DNA of 64,000 bases, taken from contig NZ_CAMAYF010000001.1 of NCBI RefSeq assembly GCF_945862485.1, positions 151,401 to 215,400 of the forward strand. The letters are read 5' to 3'. Source of the stretch: Sphingorhabdus sp. EL138 (GTDB lineage: Bacteria > Pseudomonadota > Alphaproteobacteria > Sphingomonadales > Sphingomonadaceae). Each line of letters starts with the position of its first letter. The stretch's first letter is position 1. The translations under genes and the position numbers were made by a program. Below, one piece after another: positions 18,169 through 32,773 of this stretch. The notes under the pieces are model-generated. The model made no database searches and was not told the origin of the DNA. It saw only the letters and a list, made by a program, of their open reading frames with translations.

Positions 18169-18195
18169 GCCGCAGGGGTGACGGAAGGCCCCGCC

Positions 18196-20061
18196 TCAGC
18201 CCCGCTCCAACGCCTCGCTCGCGGCAATCCAGCGGGCTTCCGCCGCCTCTTGCGCCGCGACAATTTTGCCGCGGCGTTGTGACAGCTCGCCCATCGTCAG
18301 GTTCTTATATTCATTCGCCGCCGACGCGGGGTCGAACATCGCGCGGTCAATCGCGCTCAACACGACCTCCAACTTTGCAAGATCCGCTTCGGCATCGCTG
18401 ACATCACGCTTGAGCTTCGCGTGCGCCTCACGCGATGCCGCGGCGGCCTTTTTGTCTTCCTTGCGGTCGGCCTTCGACACTTTCTCCTTCGCGGGGCCCT
18501 TGCCCAAGATAAAGTCGGTATAATCCTCAATCGTGCCGGAAAATTCGGTCGCCGTCCCGCCGTCAACCAGCACCAGACGGTCCGCCGTTAGCTCCAGCAT
18601 ATGGCGGTCATGGCTGACCAGCACGACCGTGCCGTCATATTCATTCAGCGCCTGCACTAATGCCTCACGCGCATCGACGTCCAAATGGTTCGTTGGCTCA
18701 TCTAGGATCAGCATATGCGGCGCATCGCGCGTGATCAGCGCCAGCGCCAGCCGCGCGCGTTCACCGCCCGACAGCTTGCCGACCTTGGTCGTCGCCTTTT
18801 GCCCGGAAAAGCCGAACCGCCCCAATTGCGCGCGCACCGCGCCGGGGCTCGCGCCCTTCATCTGCTGGGTCATATGCTCCAGCGGGGTATCGTCGCCGTC
18901 CAGCTCCTCCACCTGATATTGCGTGAAATAGCCTACGCGCATCTTGCCCGAGGAACTCATCTGCCCTTCCATCGGCGTCAGTTGCGCCGCGAGCAAGCGC
19001 GCGAGCGTCGTCTTACCATTGCCGTTGCGCCCCAGCAAAGCGATCCGGTCATCGGGGTCAATCCGCAGGTTCAACCGCTGCAATATAGGATTACCCTCGG
19101 TATAGCCCACACTCGCCAGATCCAGCGTCACCAAGGGCGGTTTCAGTTCATCGGGGCTTGGAAAGTCAAAGCTTAACGTCGGGTCTTCGGCCATGGCGGC
19201 AATCGGCTGCATCCGTGCCAGCGCCTTGGCTCTGGACTGCGCCTGCTTTGCGGTCGACGCACGCGCCGAGTTGCGCGCGACATAATCCTGCAGCTTGGCA
19301 CGTTGCGCGTCTTGGCTCGCCTTGGCCGCCGCCAATTGCGCGGCGCGTTCGGCACGTTGCCGCTCAAACGAGTCATAACCACCGGAATAGAGCGTCACCT
19401 GACCATTATCGAGATGCAGGATATGGTCGACGACATTGTTCAGCAAATCGCGTTCATGGCTGATCACCACCATCATCGCAGGGTAACCCTTGAGGAAATT
19501 TTCCAGCCACAAGGTCGCTTCCAAGTCCAAGTGGTTTGACGGTTCATCGAGCAACAGCAGGTCCGGCTGCGAAAACAATAACGACGCCAGCGCCACGCGC
19601 ATTTTCCAACCACCAGAAAAGCTATCGAGCGGCCGCCCCTGCATATCTTCGTCAAAGCCAAGGCCGACCAAAATCCGCGAAGCCCGCGCGGGCGCCGTAT
19701 AGGCATCAATCGCGATCAAGCGTTCATGCACTTCGGCCATGCGGTCGGGGTCAAGCCCCTCTTGCTCGCTTTCGGCCATCAACGCCGCGCGTTCTGTATC
19801 TGCCGCCAGCACCGTGTCAAACGGCGTGGAATCGCCCGCAGGCGCCTCTTGCGCGATATAGCCGATGCGCGTGCCCTTGGGCATATCGAGGCTGCCGTCA
19901 TCGGCCTCCAGCGAACCAATCATCACCTTCATCAATGTCGACTTACCCGCACCATTGCGCCCGATCAGGCCGATACGGCTGTAAGGGGGCAAGGCCGCGG
20001 TGGCGCGGTCAAGGATAGTGCGTCCGCCAAGGCGCACGGTGATACCGTTCAGATTAAGCAT
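18196..20061 (-). CDS. ABC-F family ATP-binding protein
   Basis: Soluble tandem ATPase of the ABC-F class, 621 residues, with no membrane segment; such proteins act on ribosomes (Uup/YheS/EttA-type). Walker A motifs are GRNGAGKST (about 35-43) and GRNGNGKTT in the second domain. The ABC signatures are FSGGW and LSGGERAR, and the Walker B segments are LLLLDEPSNHLD and MLILDEPTNHLD. The interdomain linker is rich in Ala/Arg/Gln, and the C-terminus (about 530-621) is a charged coiled coil as in YheS/Uup. The start at 20061 has weak ribosome binding, but the protein begins right at the family N-terminus MLNLNGITVRLGG. It ends 27 bases from the convergent EAL gene. Confidence 0.92.
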   Translation of the reverse strand: MLNLNGITVRLGGRTILDRATAALPPYSRIGLIGRNGAGKSTLMKVMIGSLEADDGSLDMPKGTRIGYIAQEAPAGDSTPFDTVLAADTERAALMAESEQEGLDPDRMAEVHERLIAIDAYTAPARASRILVGLGFDEDMQGRPLDSFSGGWKMRVALASLLFSQPDLLLLDEPSNHLDLEATLWLENFLKGYPAMMVVISHERDLLNNVVDHILHLDNGQVTLYSGGYDSFERQRAERAAQLAAAKASQDAQRAKLQDYVARNSARASTAKQAQSRAKALARMQPIAAMAEDPTLSFDFPSPDELKPPLVTLDLASVGYTEGNPILQRLNLRIDPDDRIALLGRNGNGKTTLARLLAAQLTPMEGQMSSSGKMRVGYFTQYQVEELDGDDTPLEHMTQQMKGASPGAVRAQLGRFGFSGQKATTKVGKLSGGERARLALALITRDAPHMLILDEPTNHLDVDAREALVQALNEYDGTVVLVSHDRHMLELTADRLVLVDGGTATEFSGTIEDYTDFILGKGPAKEKVSKADRKEDKKAAAASREAHAKLKRDVSDAEADLAKLEVVLSAIDRAMFDPASAANEYKNLTMGELSQRRGKIVAAQEAAEARWIAASEALERG

Positions 20062-20155
20062 GGAGGGCCGCGTAGCAGACCAAACGCGCGCTGTCAGTCA
20101 GAGAATTGGGGTTTATGCGTCGCAAACCGCATTGTGGTGATGGAGGCGGGAAAGC

Positions 20156-21973
20156 TTACTCCTCCCCCATCCGCAACGCCGCAATAAACGCTTCTTGAGG
20201 GATCGATACATTCCCATACTCCCGCATCCGCGCCTTGCCCTTTTTCTGCTTTTCCAGCAGCTTTTTCTTACGGCTGATGTCGCCGCCATAGCATTTCGCG
20301 GTCACGTCCTTGCGCATGGCGGCGATGGTTTCGCGGGCGATGACTTTGCCGCCGATGGCCGCTTGCACGGGGATTTTGAACAAATGGCGCGGGATCAGGT
20401 CTTTTAGGCGTTCGCACATGCCGCGGCCGCGCGATTCCGCTGTGCCGCGGTGGACAATCATGCTCAACGCGTCGACCGGGTCGCCATTGACCATGATGCT
20501 CATCTTCACAAGGTCGCCTTCGCGGTGGCCGATCTGGTGATAATCGAATGAGGCATAGCCACGGCTGATGCTCTTGAGCCGGTCGTAAAAGTCGAACACC
20601 ACTTCGTTCAATGGCAATTCGTAGACGATCTGCGCGCGGCCACCGACATAGGTCAGCTGCTTTTGAATGCCGCGGCGGTCTTGGCACAGTTTCAATATGG
20701 AGCCGAGATATTCATCGGGGCAGTAAATCGTCGCCTGTATCCATGGCTCCTGAATTTCGTCGATGCGGTTGACGTCGGGCATGTCGGCGGGGTTATGCAG
20801 CTCCATGCTGCGCGCATCTTCGGTTTTGCTACGGCTCAGCTCCAATTTATACACCACCGACGGCGCGGTGGTGATAAGGTCGAGGTCAAATTCGCGGGTC
20901 AGGCGCTCCTGAATGATTTCCAAGTGGAGCAACCCAAGGAAGCCACAGCGAAAGCCAAAGCCCAAGGCGGCGCTGCTTTCGGTTTCGAAGCTGAACGATG
21001 CGTCGTTGAGGCGCAGCTTGCTGATGCTTTCGCGGAGCTTTTCAAAGTCGGCGGCGTCGGTCGGGAACAGGCCGCAGAACACGACGGGCTGCACTTCTTT
21101 GAAGCCGGGGAGTGCTTCTGCGGCGGGGCGCTTGGCATCGGTAATCGTATCGCCGACGCGGGTTTGGGCGACTTCTTTAATCTGCGCGGTGATAATGCCG
21201 ACTTCACCCGCGGCGATTTCGGGCAATATCTCCAGCTTTGGCCGCATGCATCCGACGCGGTCGACCAAATGCTTTGTGCCCGCGGCCATGAACTGAATTT
21301 CCTGGCCTTTTTTGATGACGCCATCAATGACGCGGATCAGGATGACAACGCCCAAATAGGGGTCGTACCATGAATCGACGAGCATGGCTTTGAGCGGCGC
21401 GTTGCGGTCGCCCTTTGGCGGGGGAATGCGGGTGACGACGGCCTCCAGCACTTCGTCGATGCCAATGCCCGATTTGGCGCTGGTCAGGACGGCGTCGTCG
21501 GCGGGTAAGCCGATTATGTCCTCAATCTCGGCCTTAACCTTGTCCACCTCTGCCGCGGGCAGATCGATTTTGTTGATGACGGGGACGATTTCATGGTCAT
21601 GCTCAATCGATTGATAGACGTTGGCGAGCGTTTGCGCCTCAACGCCTTGCGCGGCGTCGACGACCAGCAACGCGCCTTCACATGCGGCAAGGCTGCGGCT
21701 GACTTCATACGCGAAGTCGACATGGCCGGGGGTGTCCATCAGGTTAAGCTGATAGGTGATGCCGTCCTTCGCGGTATAATCCAGGCGCACAGTTTGCGCC
21801 TTGATGGTGATGCCGCGCTCTTTCTCAATATCCATATTATCAAGGACTTGGCTCGTCATTTCACGCGCCGTAAGCCCGCCGGTTTGTTGGATCAACCGGT
21901 CGGCCAAGGTAGACTTTCCATGGTCTATGTGGGCGATAATGGAAAAATTACGGATGAGGGAGAGTTCAGTCAT
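20156..21973 (-). CDS. lepA: Elongation factor 4 (LepA)
   Basis: Ribosome-associated back-translocase/initiation-affecting GTPase LepA (EF4), 605 residues, normal length. Motifs visible: AHIDHGKST (G1), [15 protein letters not shown] (switch I), [14 protein letters not shown] (G3), NKIDLPAAE (G4) and SAKSGIGI (G5). The LepA-specific C-terminal domain has [20 protein letters not shown] and [12 protein letters not shown], ending in a lysine-rich tail. The start at 21973 has AGGGG about eight bases upstream. It is divergent from rpoB across a 404-base gap, and the ABC-F gene follows about 95 bases later on the same strand. Confidence 0.97.
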   Translation of the reverse strand: MTELSLIRNFSIIAHIDHGKSTLADRLIQQTGGLTAREMTSQVLDNMDIEKERGITIKAQTVRLDYTAKDGITYQLNLMDTPGHVDFAYEVSRSLAACEGALLVVDAAQGVEAQTLANVYQSIEHDHEIVPVINKIDLPAAEVDKVKAEIEDIIGLPADDAVLTSAKSGIGIDEVLEAVVTRIPPPKGDRNAPLKAMLVDSWYDPYLGVVILIRVIDGVIKKGQEIQFMAAGTKHLVDRVGCMRPKLEILPEIAAGEVGIITAQIKEVAQTRVGDTITDAKRPAAEALPGFKEVQPVVFCGLFPTDAADFEKLRESISKLRLNDASFSFETESSAALGFGFRCGFLGLLHLEIIQERLTREFDLDLITTAPSVVYKLELSRSKTEDARSMELHNPADMPDVNRIDEIQEPWIQATIYCPDEYLGSILKLCQDRRGIQKQLTYVGGRAQIVYELPLNEVVFDFYDRLKSISRGYASFDYHQIGHREGDLVKMSIMVNGDPVDALSMIVHRGTAESRGRGMCERLKDLIPRHLFKIPVQAAIGGKVIARETIAAMRKDVTAKCYGGDISRKKKLLEKQKKGKARMREYGNVSIPQEAFIAALRMGEE

Positions 21974-22085
21974 AAAGCGCCCCTAGCAGGGCCGCCCCGC
22001 CCCTTCAAGCATGGCGGAAAGGCGGTAGGGGGTTGGGGGGATGAAGTGCACTTTGGCAGCATGTTTCGGAAACGGACCATTCTTC

Positions 22086-22118
22086 CTGAACGACGCCGTT
22101 CACAACGGCGGCCTTCAG
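22086..22118 (+). other. Hairpin upstream of the rpoB promoter
   Basis: CTGAA-CGA-CGCCGTT (22086-22100) pairs with AACGGCG-GCC-TTCAG (22104-22118), leaving a 3x3 internal loop and a three-base apical loop. A short T-run (GCGTTTTT) follows a few bases later. It lies before the rpoB promoter and on the antisense side of lepA. Its role is unclear; it could stop antisense or read-through transcription into rpoB. I only see the structure. Confidence 0.4.
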
Positions 22119-22153
22119 TTGCGTTTTTGCCCGATGGCCAGCGCAGGTCGCGC

Positions 22154-22182
22154 TTGACCCCCGCCCCCGCGCCGCCTATATC
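22154..22182 (+). promoter_or_regulatory. Putative rpoB promoter in the 404-base lepA-rpoB gap
   Basis: TTGACC (22154-22159) and TATATC (22177-22182) are separated by exactly 17 bases of very C-rich sequence. This would give a leader of about 190 bases before the rpoB ATG at 22378. The rest of the 404-base gap (21974-22377) holds a hairpin and no convincing gene: the short frames on both strands there lack ribosome sites and known motifs. The long leader could carry translational control, but I see no strong fold in it. Confidence 0.6.
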
Positions 22183-22377
22183 GCTCTCAACATCCAGCCC
22201 ATCGGGAATGGCCTTGTCGTCGCGCAACTTGGCTAACGCATTGATGGATATGGGTTTTCACATACGCGAAACGGCTGCACGGCAGGACCCGATTCTTCGG
22301 GCCATTGCTATGCGGCCTTTTCTTGTCTGTGGAATGGCACGCCGCGACTGACATTTCTAACTGAGGCAAAGCACCTT

Positions 22378-25300
22378 ATGGCATCCCGTCCCGCTCCTGC
22401 GACCCTGTCGCGTCAAAAGCGTATTCGCAAAATCTTCGGTAACATCCACGAAGTTATCGACATGCCCAACCTCATTGAGGTTCAGCGCGAGAGCTATGAA
22501 CAGTTCCTGCGTTCTGACCCGTCGATTGGCTATGTATCCGGCCTTGAAAAGACGCTGCGCAGCGTCTTTCCAGTTAAGGATTTTGCCGGCACTTCGGAAC
22601 TCGACTTCGTCCATTACGAACTCGAAGATCCGAAATTTGACGTAGAAGAATGCCGTCAGCGCGGAATTACCTATGCAGCGCAAATGAAGGTGACGTTGCG
22701 CCTGATCGTGTTTGAGGTTGACCCCGACACCGAAGCGCGTTCGGTCCTCGATATTAAGGAGCAGGACGTGTATATGGGCGACATGCCGCTCATGACGCAT
22801 AACGGCACCTTCTTCATCAACGGTACAGAGCGCGTTATCGTATCGCAGATGCACCGTTCGCCGGGCGTCTTGTTCGACCATGACCGCGGTAAAACGCACA
22901 GCAGCGGCAAATATCTGTTTGCAGCGCGCGTTATCCCTTACCGTGGTTCGTGGCTCGACTTTGAATTTGATGCGAAAGACATCGTCAACGTCCGTATCGA
23001 CCGTAAGCGTAAGTTGCCGGTTACGACCTTGCTTTACGCACTGGGTCTGAATGACGAAGAAATTTTGGGCCATTTCTACGACCGCGTGACGTTTGAGCGT
23101 GGCAAGGGTGGATGGAAGATCCCGTTCAATGCCGAGCAATGGCGCGCATCGAAGCCGATGTTCGACATTGTCGATGCGAAGACAGGCGAAGTTGTGTTCC
23201 CTGCAGGCACCAAGGTTACCCCACGCGCCGCCAACAAAGCCGTGAAGGATGGCCTGACCAGCCTGTTGATCCCAACCGAAGAAATCTTTGGCCGTTATTC
23301 GGCGTATGATTTGATCGACGAGAAGACCGGCCGCATTTATGTGGAAGCAGGCGATGAAATCACCGCCGAAAACCTCGATGCGCTGGACAAGGCCGGAATC
23401 GACAGCATTGAGCTGCTCGACATTGATCATGTCATCACCGGCGCGTGGATGCGCAACACGTTGAAGGCCGACAAGGCCGAAAACCGCGATATGGCGCTCG
23501 ACGCCATTTACCGCGTGATGCGCCCTGGTGAGCCGCCAACGCGCGAAACCGCGGAAGCCTTGTTCGCTGGCCTGTTCTTCGATGCGGACCGCTATGACCT
23601 CAGCGCCGTTGGCCGCGTAAAGCTGAACATGCGCTTGAACTTAGACGCGGAAGACACGCTGACAACCTTGCGCACTGAAGATATTCTTGCGGTGGTCAAG
23701 GAATTGGTAAACCTGAAGGACGGCAAGGGCGAAATCGACGATATCGATAACCTTGGCAACCGTCGTGTCCGTTCGGTCGGCGAATTGCTGGAAAACCAGT
23801 ATCGCGTTGGTTTGCTTCGTATGGAGCGCGCCGTGAAGGAGCGGATGAGCTCGGTTGATGTATCGACCGTAATGCCAAACGACCTGATCAACGCAAAGCC
23901 TGCGGTTGCTGCGGTGCGTGAATTCTTTGGTTCGTCGCAATTGTCGCAGTTTATGGACCAGACCAACCCGCTTTCGGAAGTCACCCACAAGCGCCGCGTT
24001 TCGGCACTTGGACCAGGTGGTTTGACGCGCGAGCGTGCAGGCTTTGAAGTCCGCGACGTTCACCCGACGCATTATGGTCGTATCTGCCCGATTGAAACGC
24101 CGGAAGGCCCGAACATTGGTCTGATCAACTCGCTCGCCAGCTTTAGCCGCGTGAACAAATATGGCTTTATCGAAACGCCCTATCGCAAGGTTGTGGACAA
24201 TAAGGTCACCGACGACGTGGTGTATCTCTCCGCCATGGAAGAGCAAAAGAACACCATCGCGCAGGCGAACGCCGAATTGAACGCCGATGGTAGCTTTGCC
24301 GAAGACCTGATTTCGTCACGTGAAGCAGGTGAATTCCTGATGGCACCGCGTGATCAGATCACGTTGATGGACGTGTCGCCAAAGCAGTTGGTTTCAGTTG
24401 CCGCGTCGCTCATTCCGTTCCTGGAAAACGATGACGCAAACCGCGCCTTGATGGGATCGAACATGCAACGTCAGGCTGTGCCTCTGCTGCGTGCAGAAGC
24501 ACCGTTTGTCGGCACGGGCATGGAAGAAACCGTCGCACGTGACTCTGGCGCGGCTATCGCGGCCCGCCGCACGGGTATCGTCGATCAAGTCGATGCAAAG
24601 CGTATCGTTGTGCGTGTTACCGGTGATGTGGAACCCGGCAAATCGGGCGTCGACATCTACACATTGCAAAAGTTCCAGCGTTCGAACCAGAACACCTGCA
24701 TCAACCAAAAGCCATTGGTGAAGGTTGGTGACGTGATTGAGGCCGGCGACATTATTGCCGACGGTCCTTCGACTGAGCTGGGCGAACTGGCATTGGGCAA
24801 AAACAGCCTCGTCGCGTTTATGCCTTGGAACGGGTATAACTACGAAGACTCGATCTTGATCTCCGAACGTATCGTGAAGGACGATGTTTTTACATCGGTC
24901 CATATCGAAGAATTCGAAGTCATGGCCCGCGATACCAAGCTTGGACCAGAAGATATCACCCGCGATATTCCAAACGTAGGTGAAGAAGCGCTTCGCAGCC
25001 TGGATGAAGCTGGCATTGTCTATATCGGCGCAGAGGTGCACCCCGGTGACATCCTTGTCGGTAAGATCACGCCAAAGGGTGAAAGCCCGATGACGCCAGA
25101 AGAGAAGCTCTTGCGCGCCATCTTCGGTGAAAAGGCAAGCGACGTGCGCGACACCTCGCTGCGTCTGTCGCCGGGTGTTGCTGGTACGGTTGTTGAAGTG
25201 CGCGTCTTTAACCGTCACGGTATCGACAAAGACGAACGCGCCATGGCGATTGAACGTGAAGAAATCGAACGTCTTGCGAAAGACCGTGAGGACGAACGTT

Positions 25301-26535
25301 CGATTTTGAACCGTGCAACCTACAACCGCCTCAAAGACATGCTCATTGGTCAGACTGCAGCCGCAGCACCGAAGGGCATCAAGAAGGGCGACAAGATCAC
25401 TGAAGAAAATCTCAGCGAAGTTGAGCGTTACGAATGGTGGAAAATCGCCGTTGCCGACGACAAGGTCCAAGGCGACCTTGCAGCGGTCAAGGTGCAGTAT
25501 GACGACGCCGTCAAGTTGATCGTCGAGAAGTTCGAAGATCGTCGTGAGAAGCTGGAGCGTGGCGATGAGCTGGCGCCGGGCGTGCTCAAGATGGTTAAGG
25601 TCTTCGTTGCCGTGAAGCGTAAGCTGCAGCCAGGCGACAAGATGGCCGGACGTCACGGAAACAAGGGTGTTATCTCGCGGATTCTTCCGCAAGAAGACAT
25701 GCCGTTCCTTGCCGATGGTACGCCAGTTGACATCGTGCTCAACCCATTGGGTGTGCCGTCACGTATGAACGTGGGTCAGATTTTCGAAACCCATTTGGGC
25801 TGGGCCGCACGTGGTCTGGGGATGCAAATTGGTGAAGCTCTCGAAGAGTGGCGCCATGCAAACCCGAACCCCGAAGCAGCGGCACCGCCTGCCGTGGTAC
25901 GTGAGCGTTTGGCAAAAGCCTATGGCGAAGAATATGCCGACGAGATCAAGAACCGCAGCGATGCTGATATCATTGAGCTTGCCGGTAATGTGATAACCGG
26001 CGTGCCTATGGGAACCCCTGTGTTCGACGGTGCACGTGAAGCGGACGTTACCAACATGCTTCAGCTTGCTGGACTTGATGGTTCAGGTCAGTCGGATCTG
26101 TTCGACGGACGCACCGGCGACAAGTTCGACCGCAAGGTTACTGTCGGCATCATTTATATGTTGAAACTGCATCACCTTGTTGATGACAAGATCCACGCCC
26201 GTTCGATCGGACCGTACAGCCTTGTCACACAGCAACCACTGGGTGGTAAGGCGCAATTCGGTGGTCAGCGTTTCGGGGAAATGGAATGCTGGGCACTTCA
26301 AGCCTATGGCGCCGCATACACCTTGCAGGAAATGCTCACTGTCAAATCAGATGACGTGATCGGCCGTACCAAGGTTTACGAAGCCATCGTCAAGGGTGAC
26401 GATAGCTTTGAAGCGGGTATCCCAGAAAGCTTCAACGTTCTGGTTAAGGAAATGCGTTCATTGGGTCTCAACGTAGACTTGAAAGCGCATGACTTGATCG
26501 AAGGTGACGAGGGCTTTGCCGAGGCAGCGGAATAA
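22378..26535 (+). CDS. rpoB: DNA-directed RNA polymerase subunit beta
   Basis: Catalytic beta subunit of RNA polymerase, 1385 residues, normal for alphaproteobacteria. The rifampicin region is intact: [20 protein letters not shown] followed by [12 protein letters not shown]. The C-terminal hallmarks [29 protein letters not shown] and [13 protein letters not shown] are all present. The start [18 protein letters not shown] is preceded by GAGG. The gene is followed by rpoC after 81 bases (start at 26617), the usual beta-beta' pair. Upstream there is no rplJ/rplL; lepA is divergent instead. Confidence 0.98.
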   Translation: MASRPAPATLSRQKRIRKIFGNIHEVIDMPNLIEVQRESYEQFLRSDPSIGYVSGLEKTLRSVFPVKDFAGTSELDFVHYELEDPKFDVEECRQRGITYAAQMKVTLRLIVFEVDPDTEARSVLDIKEQDVYMGDMPLMTHNGTFFINGTERVIVSQMHRSPGVLFDHDRGKTHSSGKYLFAARVIPYRGSWLDFEFDAKDIVNVRIDRKRKLPVTTLLYALGLNDEEILGHFYDRVTFERGKGGWKIPFNAEQWRASKPMFDIVDAKTGEVVFPAGTKVTPRAANKAVKDGLTSLLIPTEEIFGRYSAYDLIDEKTGRIYVEAGDEITAENLDALDKAGIDSIELLDIDHVITGAWMRNTLKADKAENRDMALDAIYRVMRPGEPPTRETAEALFAGLFFDADRYDLSAVGRVKLNMRLNLDAEDTLTTLRTEDILAVVKELVNLKDGKGEIDDIDNLGNRRVRSVGELLENQYRVGLLRMERAVKERMSSVDVSTVMPNDLINAKPAVAAVREFFGSSQLSQFMDQTNPLSEVTHKRRVSALGPGGLTRERAGFEVRDVHPTHYGRICPIETPEGPNIGLINSLASFSRVNKYGFIETPYRKVVDNKVTDDVVYLSAMEEQKNTIAQANAELNADGSFAEDLISSREAGEFLMAPRDQITLMDVSPKQLVSVAASLIPFLENDDANRALMGSNMQRQAVPLLRAEAPFVGTGMEETVARDSGAAIAARRTGIVDQVDAKRIVVRVTGDVEPGKSGVDIYTLQKFQRSNQNTCINQKPLVKVGDVIEAGDIIADGPSTELGELALGKNSLVAFMPWNGYNYEDSILISERIVKDDVFTSVHIEEFEVMARDTKLGPEDITRDIPNVGEEALRSLDEAGIVYIGAEVHPGDILVGKITPKGESPMTPEEKLLRAIFGEKASDVRDTSLRLSPGVAGTVVEVRVFNRHGIDKDERAMAIEREEIERLAKDREDERSILNRATYNRLKDMLIGQTAAAAPKGIKKGDKITEENLSEVERYEWWKIAVADDKVQGDLAAVKVQYDDAVKLIVEKFEDRREKLERGDELAPGVLKMVKVFVAVKRKLQPGDKMAGRHGNKGVISRILPQEDMPFLADGTPVDIVLNPLGVPSRMNVGQIFETHLGWAARGLGMQIGEALEEWRHANPNPEAAAPPAVVRERLAKAYGEEYADEIKNRSDADIIELAGNVITGVPMGTPVFDGAREADVTNMLQLAGLDGSGQSDLFDGRTGDKFDRKVTVGIIYMLKLHHLVDDKIHARSIGPYSLVTQQPLGGKAQFGGQRFGEMECWALQAYGAAYTLQEMLTVKSDDVIGRTKVYEAIVKGDDSFEAGIPESFNVLVKEMRSLGLNVDLKAHDLIEGDEGFAEAAE

Positions 26536-26616
26536 AGCAGCGATGGGCGGATCTCGGTCCGCCCCCTGCCCCCGCCTTTAGGTTTTCATGGGCACGTGCC
26601 CAATGAGGAAAAGAAT

Positions 26617-30897
<4,281 letters not shown>

Positions 30898-30914
30898 ACT
30901 TTACCTTGAAGGCA

Positions 30915-30955
30915 AACAAAAACCCGCCGGGCGCAATCCCGGCGGGTTTTTTGTT
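30915..30955 (+). terminator. Rho-independent terminator of rpoBC
   Basis: The stem AACCCGCCGGG (30921-30931) pairs perfectly with CCCGGCGGGTT (30938-30948) around the six-base loop CGCAAT and runs into a T-tract; an A-tract precedes the stem, so it may also work on the other strand. It lies about 20 bases after the rpoC stop. No rpsL/rpsG follow, so the transcript ends here. Confidence 0.95.
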
Positions 30956-30991
30956 GCCCCGCTTTGCTCCCAACAATGTTGGGGTAAAGGC

Positions 30992-31344
30992 CTAGAATTT
31001 AACCGATAACGACAGTTGCAACAACGGATCCAAAATACGCTGACGGTTCACAATTTGCGCAAGAGTATCCGATGCCCGGGTTCCTGCATAAATGAAGCGG
31101 TCACGTCGAAACCCCGGCGACCTTCTCCCTGATCAATTGAAAACCCGGGAATGCGCCTCACCATATCGAGCGCTGTCACGGGTGCGTAAGAAGCAAAAAA
31201 TTCAGGGTCGAATTTCCGGCTACCCTTTGATACCAAGGACATATCGGCGTTGGCTTTATCGACATTCGCATGCGCAACGCCGAGCAAAGACAGGATAGAC
31301 GCTGCTGTGGCCAGCAACGCTCGCCGAATTTTTAAACCAAACAT
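30992..31344 (-). pseudogene. Gutted TonB-dependent receptor (N-terminus joined to last beta strand)
   Basis: The 5' part encodes a signal peptide (about 1-26, MFGLKIRRALLATAA start) and the beginning of a TonB plug domain (YAPVTALDMVRRIPGFSID, then GRRGF). The frame stops at 31048. In another frame the same strand, from about 31093 to the TAG at 30992, reads YAGTRASDTLAQIVNRQ and then ILDPLLQLSLSVKF. That is a typical final beta strand of an outer-membrane barrel with the terminal Phe. So the start and the end of a receptor are joined near 31093-31110 after loss of some hundreds of codons, with a frame change. I infer an internal deletion; the product cannot form a barrel. Confidence 0.8.
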
Positions 31345-31528
31345 GGAAAACCTACCATTTAGTCCACAATATTCCTGTTCATTGCGGCGTTAACACGGGC
31401 TAGCAGAGTGTCATTATGGTGCTCCAGCTGCCTTCGACCAACGGGCCATTGGGTCGACAAGCCGCAAGAGGGATAACGCTTCAGCCGTTTGTCGATGTTT
31501 CTCACACGTAAACGGTAAGGTGGCGTTG

Positions 31529-31843
31529 TTACCCGCCGCCCCGCTCGTCCTCGATCTGATCACGAATGTCTTTCGCTTTCTCGCAGGCATCTCTGTCGCC
31601 ATCGGCGCAGCGTTCTTGGGTTTTTTTCAGCTGCCGGGAGAGTTTTCCGATGTTTTCTTCGCGCTTACGCATGTCACGTCCACGTTTTTCATCCGACTCA
31701 GACTGGCTGGTAGTGAGGACATCGGCGGTTTTGGACATAATCTTCACAGGTGCTGTGACAACGTTTGAGACCACGGACGCAACGCACCCCTGCAACAATA
31801 TGATCGGCGCTATCACCAACATCAAACGTATATTTCGTCCCAA
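31529..31843 (-). CDS. Small lipoprotein, unknown function
   Basis: Lipoprotein of 104 residues that I do not recognise as a named family. A basic n-region (MGRNIR) and hydrophobic core lead to the lipobox LLQGC, with the lipidated cysteine at 20. Then comes a short hydrophobic stretch and a highly charged, probably helical tail rich in Glu/Lys/Arg/Asp with two cysteines (CADGDRDAC). The start is TTG at 31843: GGAGG lies seven bases upstream, and this start alone gives the positive n-region. An ATG exists in frame at 31822, but it would leave the signal peptide without charge. It begins 23 bases after the galU stop in the same direction, suggesting co-transcription. Confidence 0.7.
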   Translation of the reverse strand: MGRNIRLMLVIAPIILLQGCVASVVSNVVTAPVKIMSKTADVLTTSQSESDEKRGRDMRKREENIGKLSRQLKKTQERCADGDRDACEKAKDIRDQIEDERGGG

Positions 31844-31866
31844 AGCACATCCTCCGGCGTGACAAG

Positions 31867-32739
31867 TTATTTAAGCAAATTCAATGCAATCGCTCGAATC
31901 CGCTCTGCCATATCTGGTCGCTGTAGCGCTAGTGCTAAATTTGCCTCGATATATCCCACTTTAGATCCGCAGTCATAGCGGTTGCCGTTAAATGTCACGG
32001 CATGAAAAGGTTGCTGGCCGATCATCTGTGCCATGGCATCAGTAAGCTGTATTTCACCGCCAGCGCCTTTTTCCTGACCTTCTAGTATGCGCATAACCTC
32101 CGGCTGAAGGATATAGCGCCCAGATACGATCAAGTTCGAAGGCGCATCCTCAACCTTTGGTTTTTCAACTAAGCCCAATACTTCGGTCACCGCGCCATTC
32201 GCCGCGCCCGGGGCAATCACACCATAGCTGGAAACAGCATTGCGCGGCACTTCAAGCACGCTGATGACGTTTCCGCCAATCTGATGATACGCATCGACCA
32301 TCTGCTTCATACATCCCGGCGATCCGTGCATAAACTCGTCGGGTAGGAAGATGGCAAAGGGCTCATCGCCGATAATATCACGCGCGCACCAGATAGCATG
32401 GCCAAGACCCAAGGGCTCTTGCTGCCGAACATATACGCAATTGCCGGGACTAAGCCGCGTGTTTGCCAAAACCGAGACGTCTTTACCGCGTGAGGTCATG
32501 GTATGCTCAAGCTCAAACGCGATGTCGAAATGATCCTCAATGACACTTTTGCCACGACCAGTGACAAAAATCATCTGCTCAATACCCGCCTCGCGGGCTT
32601 CATCCACCGCATATTGGATGAGCGGGCTGTCGACAACCGGCAGCATTTCTTTGGGAATGGCTTTGGTCGCGGGCAGGAAACGCGTTCCCAAACCAGCAAC
32701 AGGAAAAACAGCTTTTCGGACAGGCTTATGAGGCATCAT
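31867..32739 (-). CDS. galU: UTP-glucose-1-phosphate uridylyltransferase GalU
   Basis: Cytoplasmic enzyme making UDP-glucose from UTP and glucose-1-phosphate, a precursor for envelope polysaccharides. The 290 residues show the nucleotide-binding start GLGTRFLPATKAIPKEMLPV, FVTGRGKSVIEDHFD, and LPDEFMHG (metal/sugar region). YDCGSKVGYIEANL at the C-terminus matches the family. The start is one of two adjacent ATGs (32737-32739 or 32734-32736). The gene lies 34 bases after msrA on the same strand. Length is normal. Confidence 0.95.
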   Translation of the reverse strand: MMPHKPVRKAVFPVAGLGTRFLPATKAIPKEMLPVVDSPLIQYAVDEAREAGIEQMIFVTGRGKSVIEDHFDIAFELEHTMTSRGKDVSVLANTRLSPGNCVYVRQQEPLGLGHAIWCARDIIGDEPFAIFLPDEFMHGSPGCMKQMVDAYHQIGGNVISVLEVPRNAVSSYGVIAPGAANGAVTEVLGLVEKPKVEDAPSNLIVSGRYILQPEVMRILEGQEKGAGGEIQLTDAMAQMIGQQPFHAVTFNGNRYDCGSKVGYIEANLALALQRPDMAERIRAIALNLLK

Positions 32740-32773
32740 ATCTGCTTAACGTACGAAACAACAAAGTCTAGGC

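Noticed and set aside
20663-21373. 236-codon frame opposite lepA
   Set aside because: Antisense of conserved LepA; no motif.
21974-22377. Short frames on both strands in the lepA-rpoB gap
   Set aside because: No ribosome sites or known motifs; region is better explained as promoter, hairpin and leader.
24394-25692. 432-codon open frame on the strand opposite rpoB, and a 357-codon one at 22357-23430
   Set aside because: Both are antisense to the highly conserved rpoB coding sequence, show no family motifs and are explained by GC-rich codon positions.
30969-30983. CCCAAC-AAT-GTTGGG palindrome after the rpoC terminator
   Set aside because: Short stem without a T-run; not enough to call a terminator or operator.
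31414-31602. Short frame opposite the lipoprotein region 3' end
   Set aside because: No ribosome site, no family features; overlaps the lipoprotein gene in another frame.
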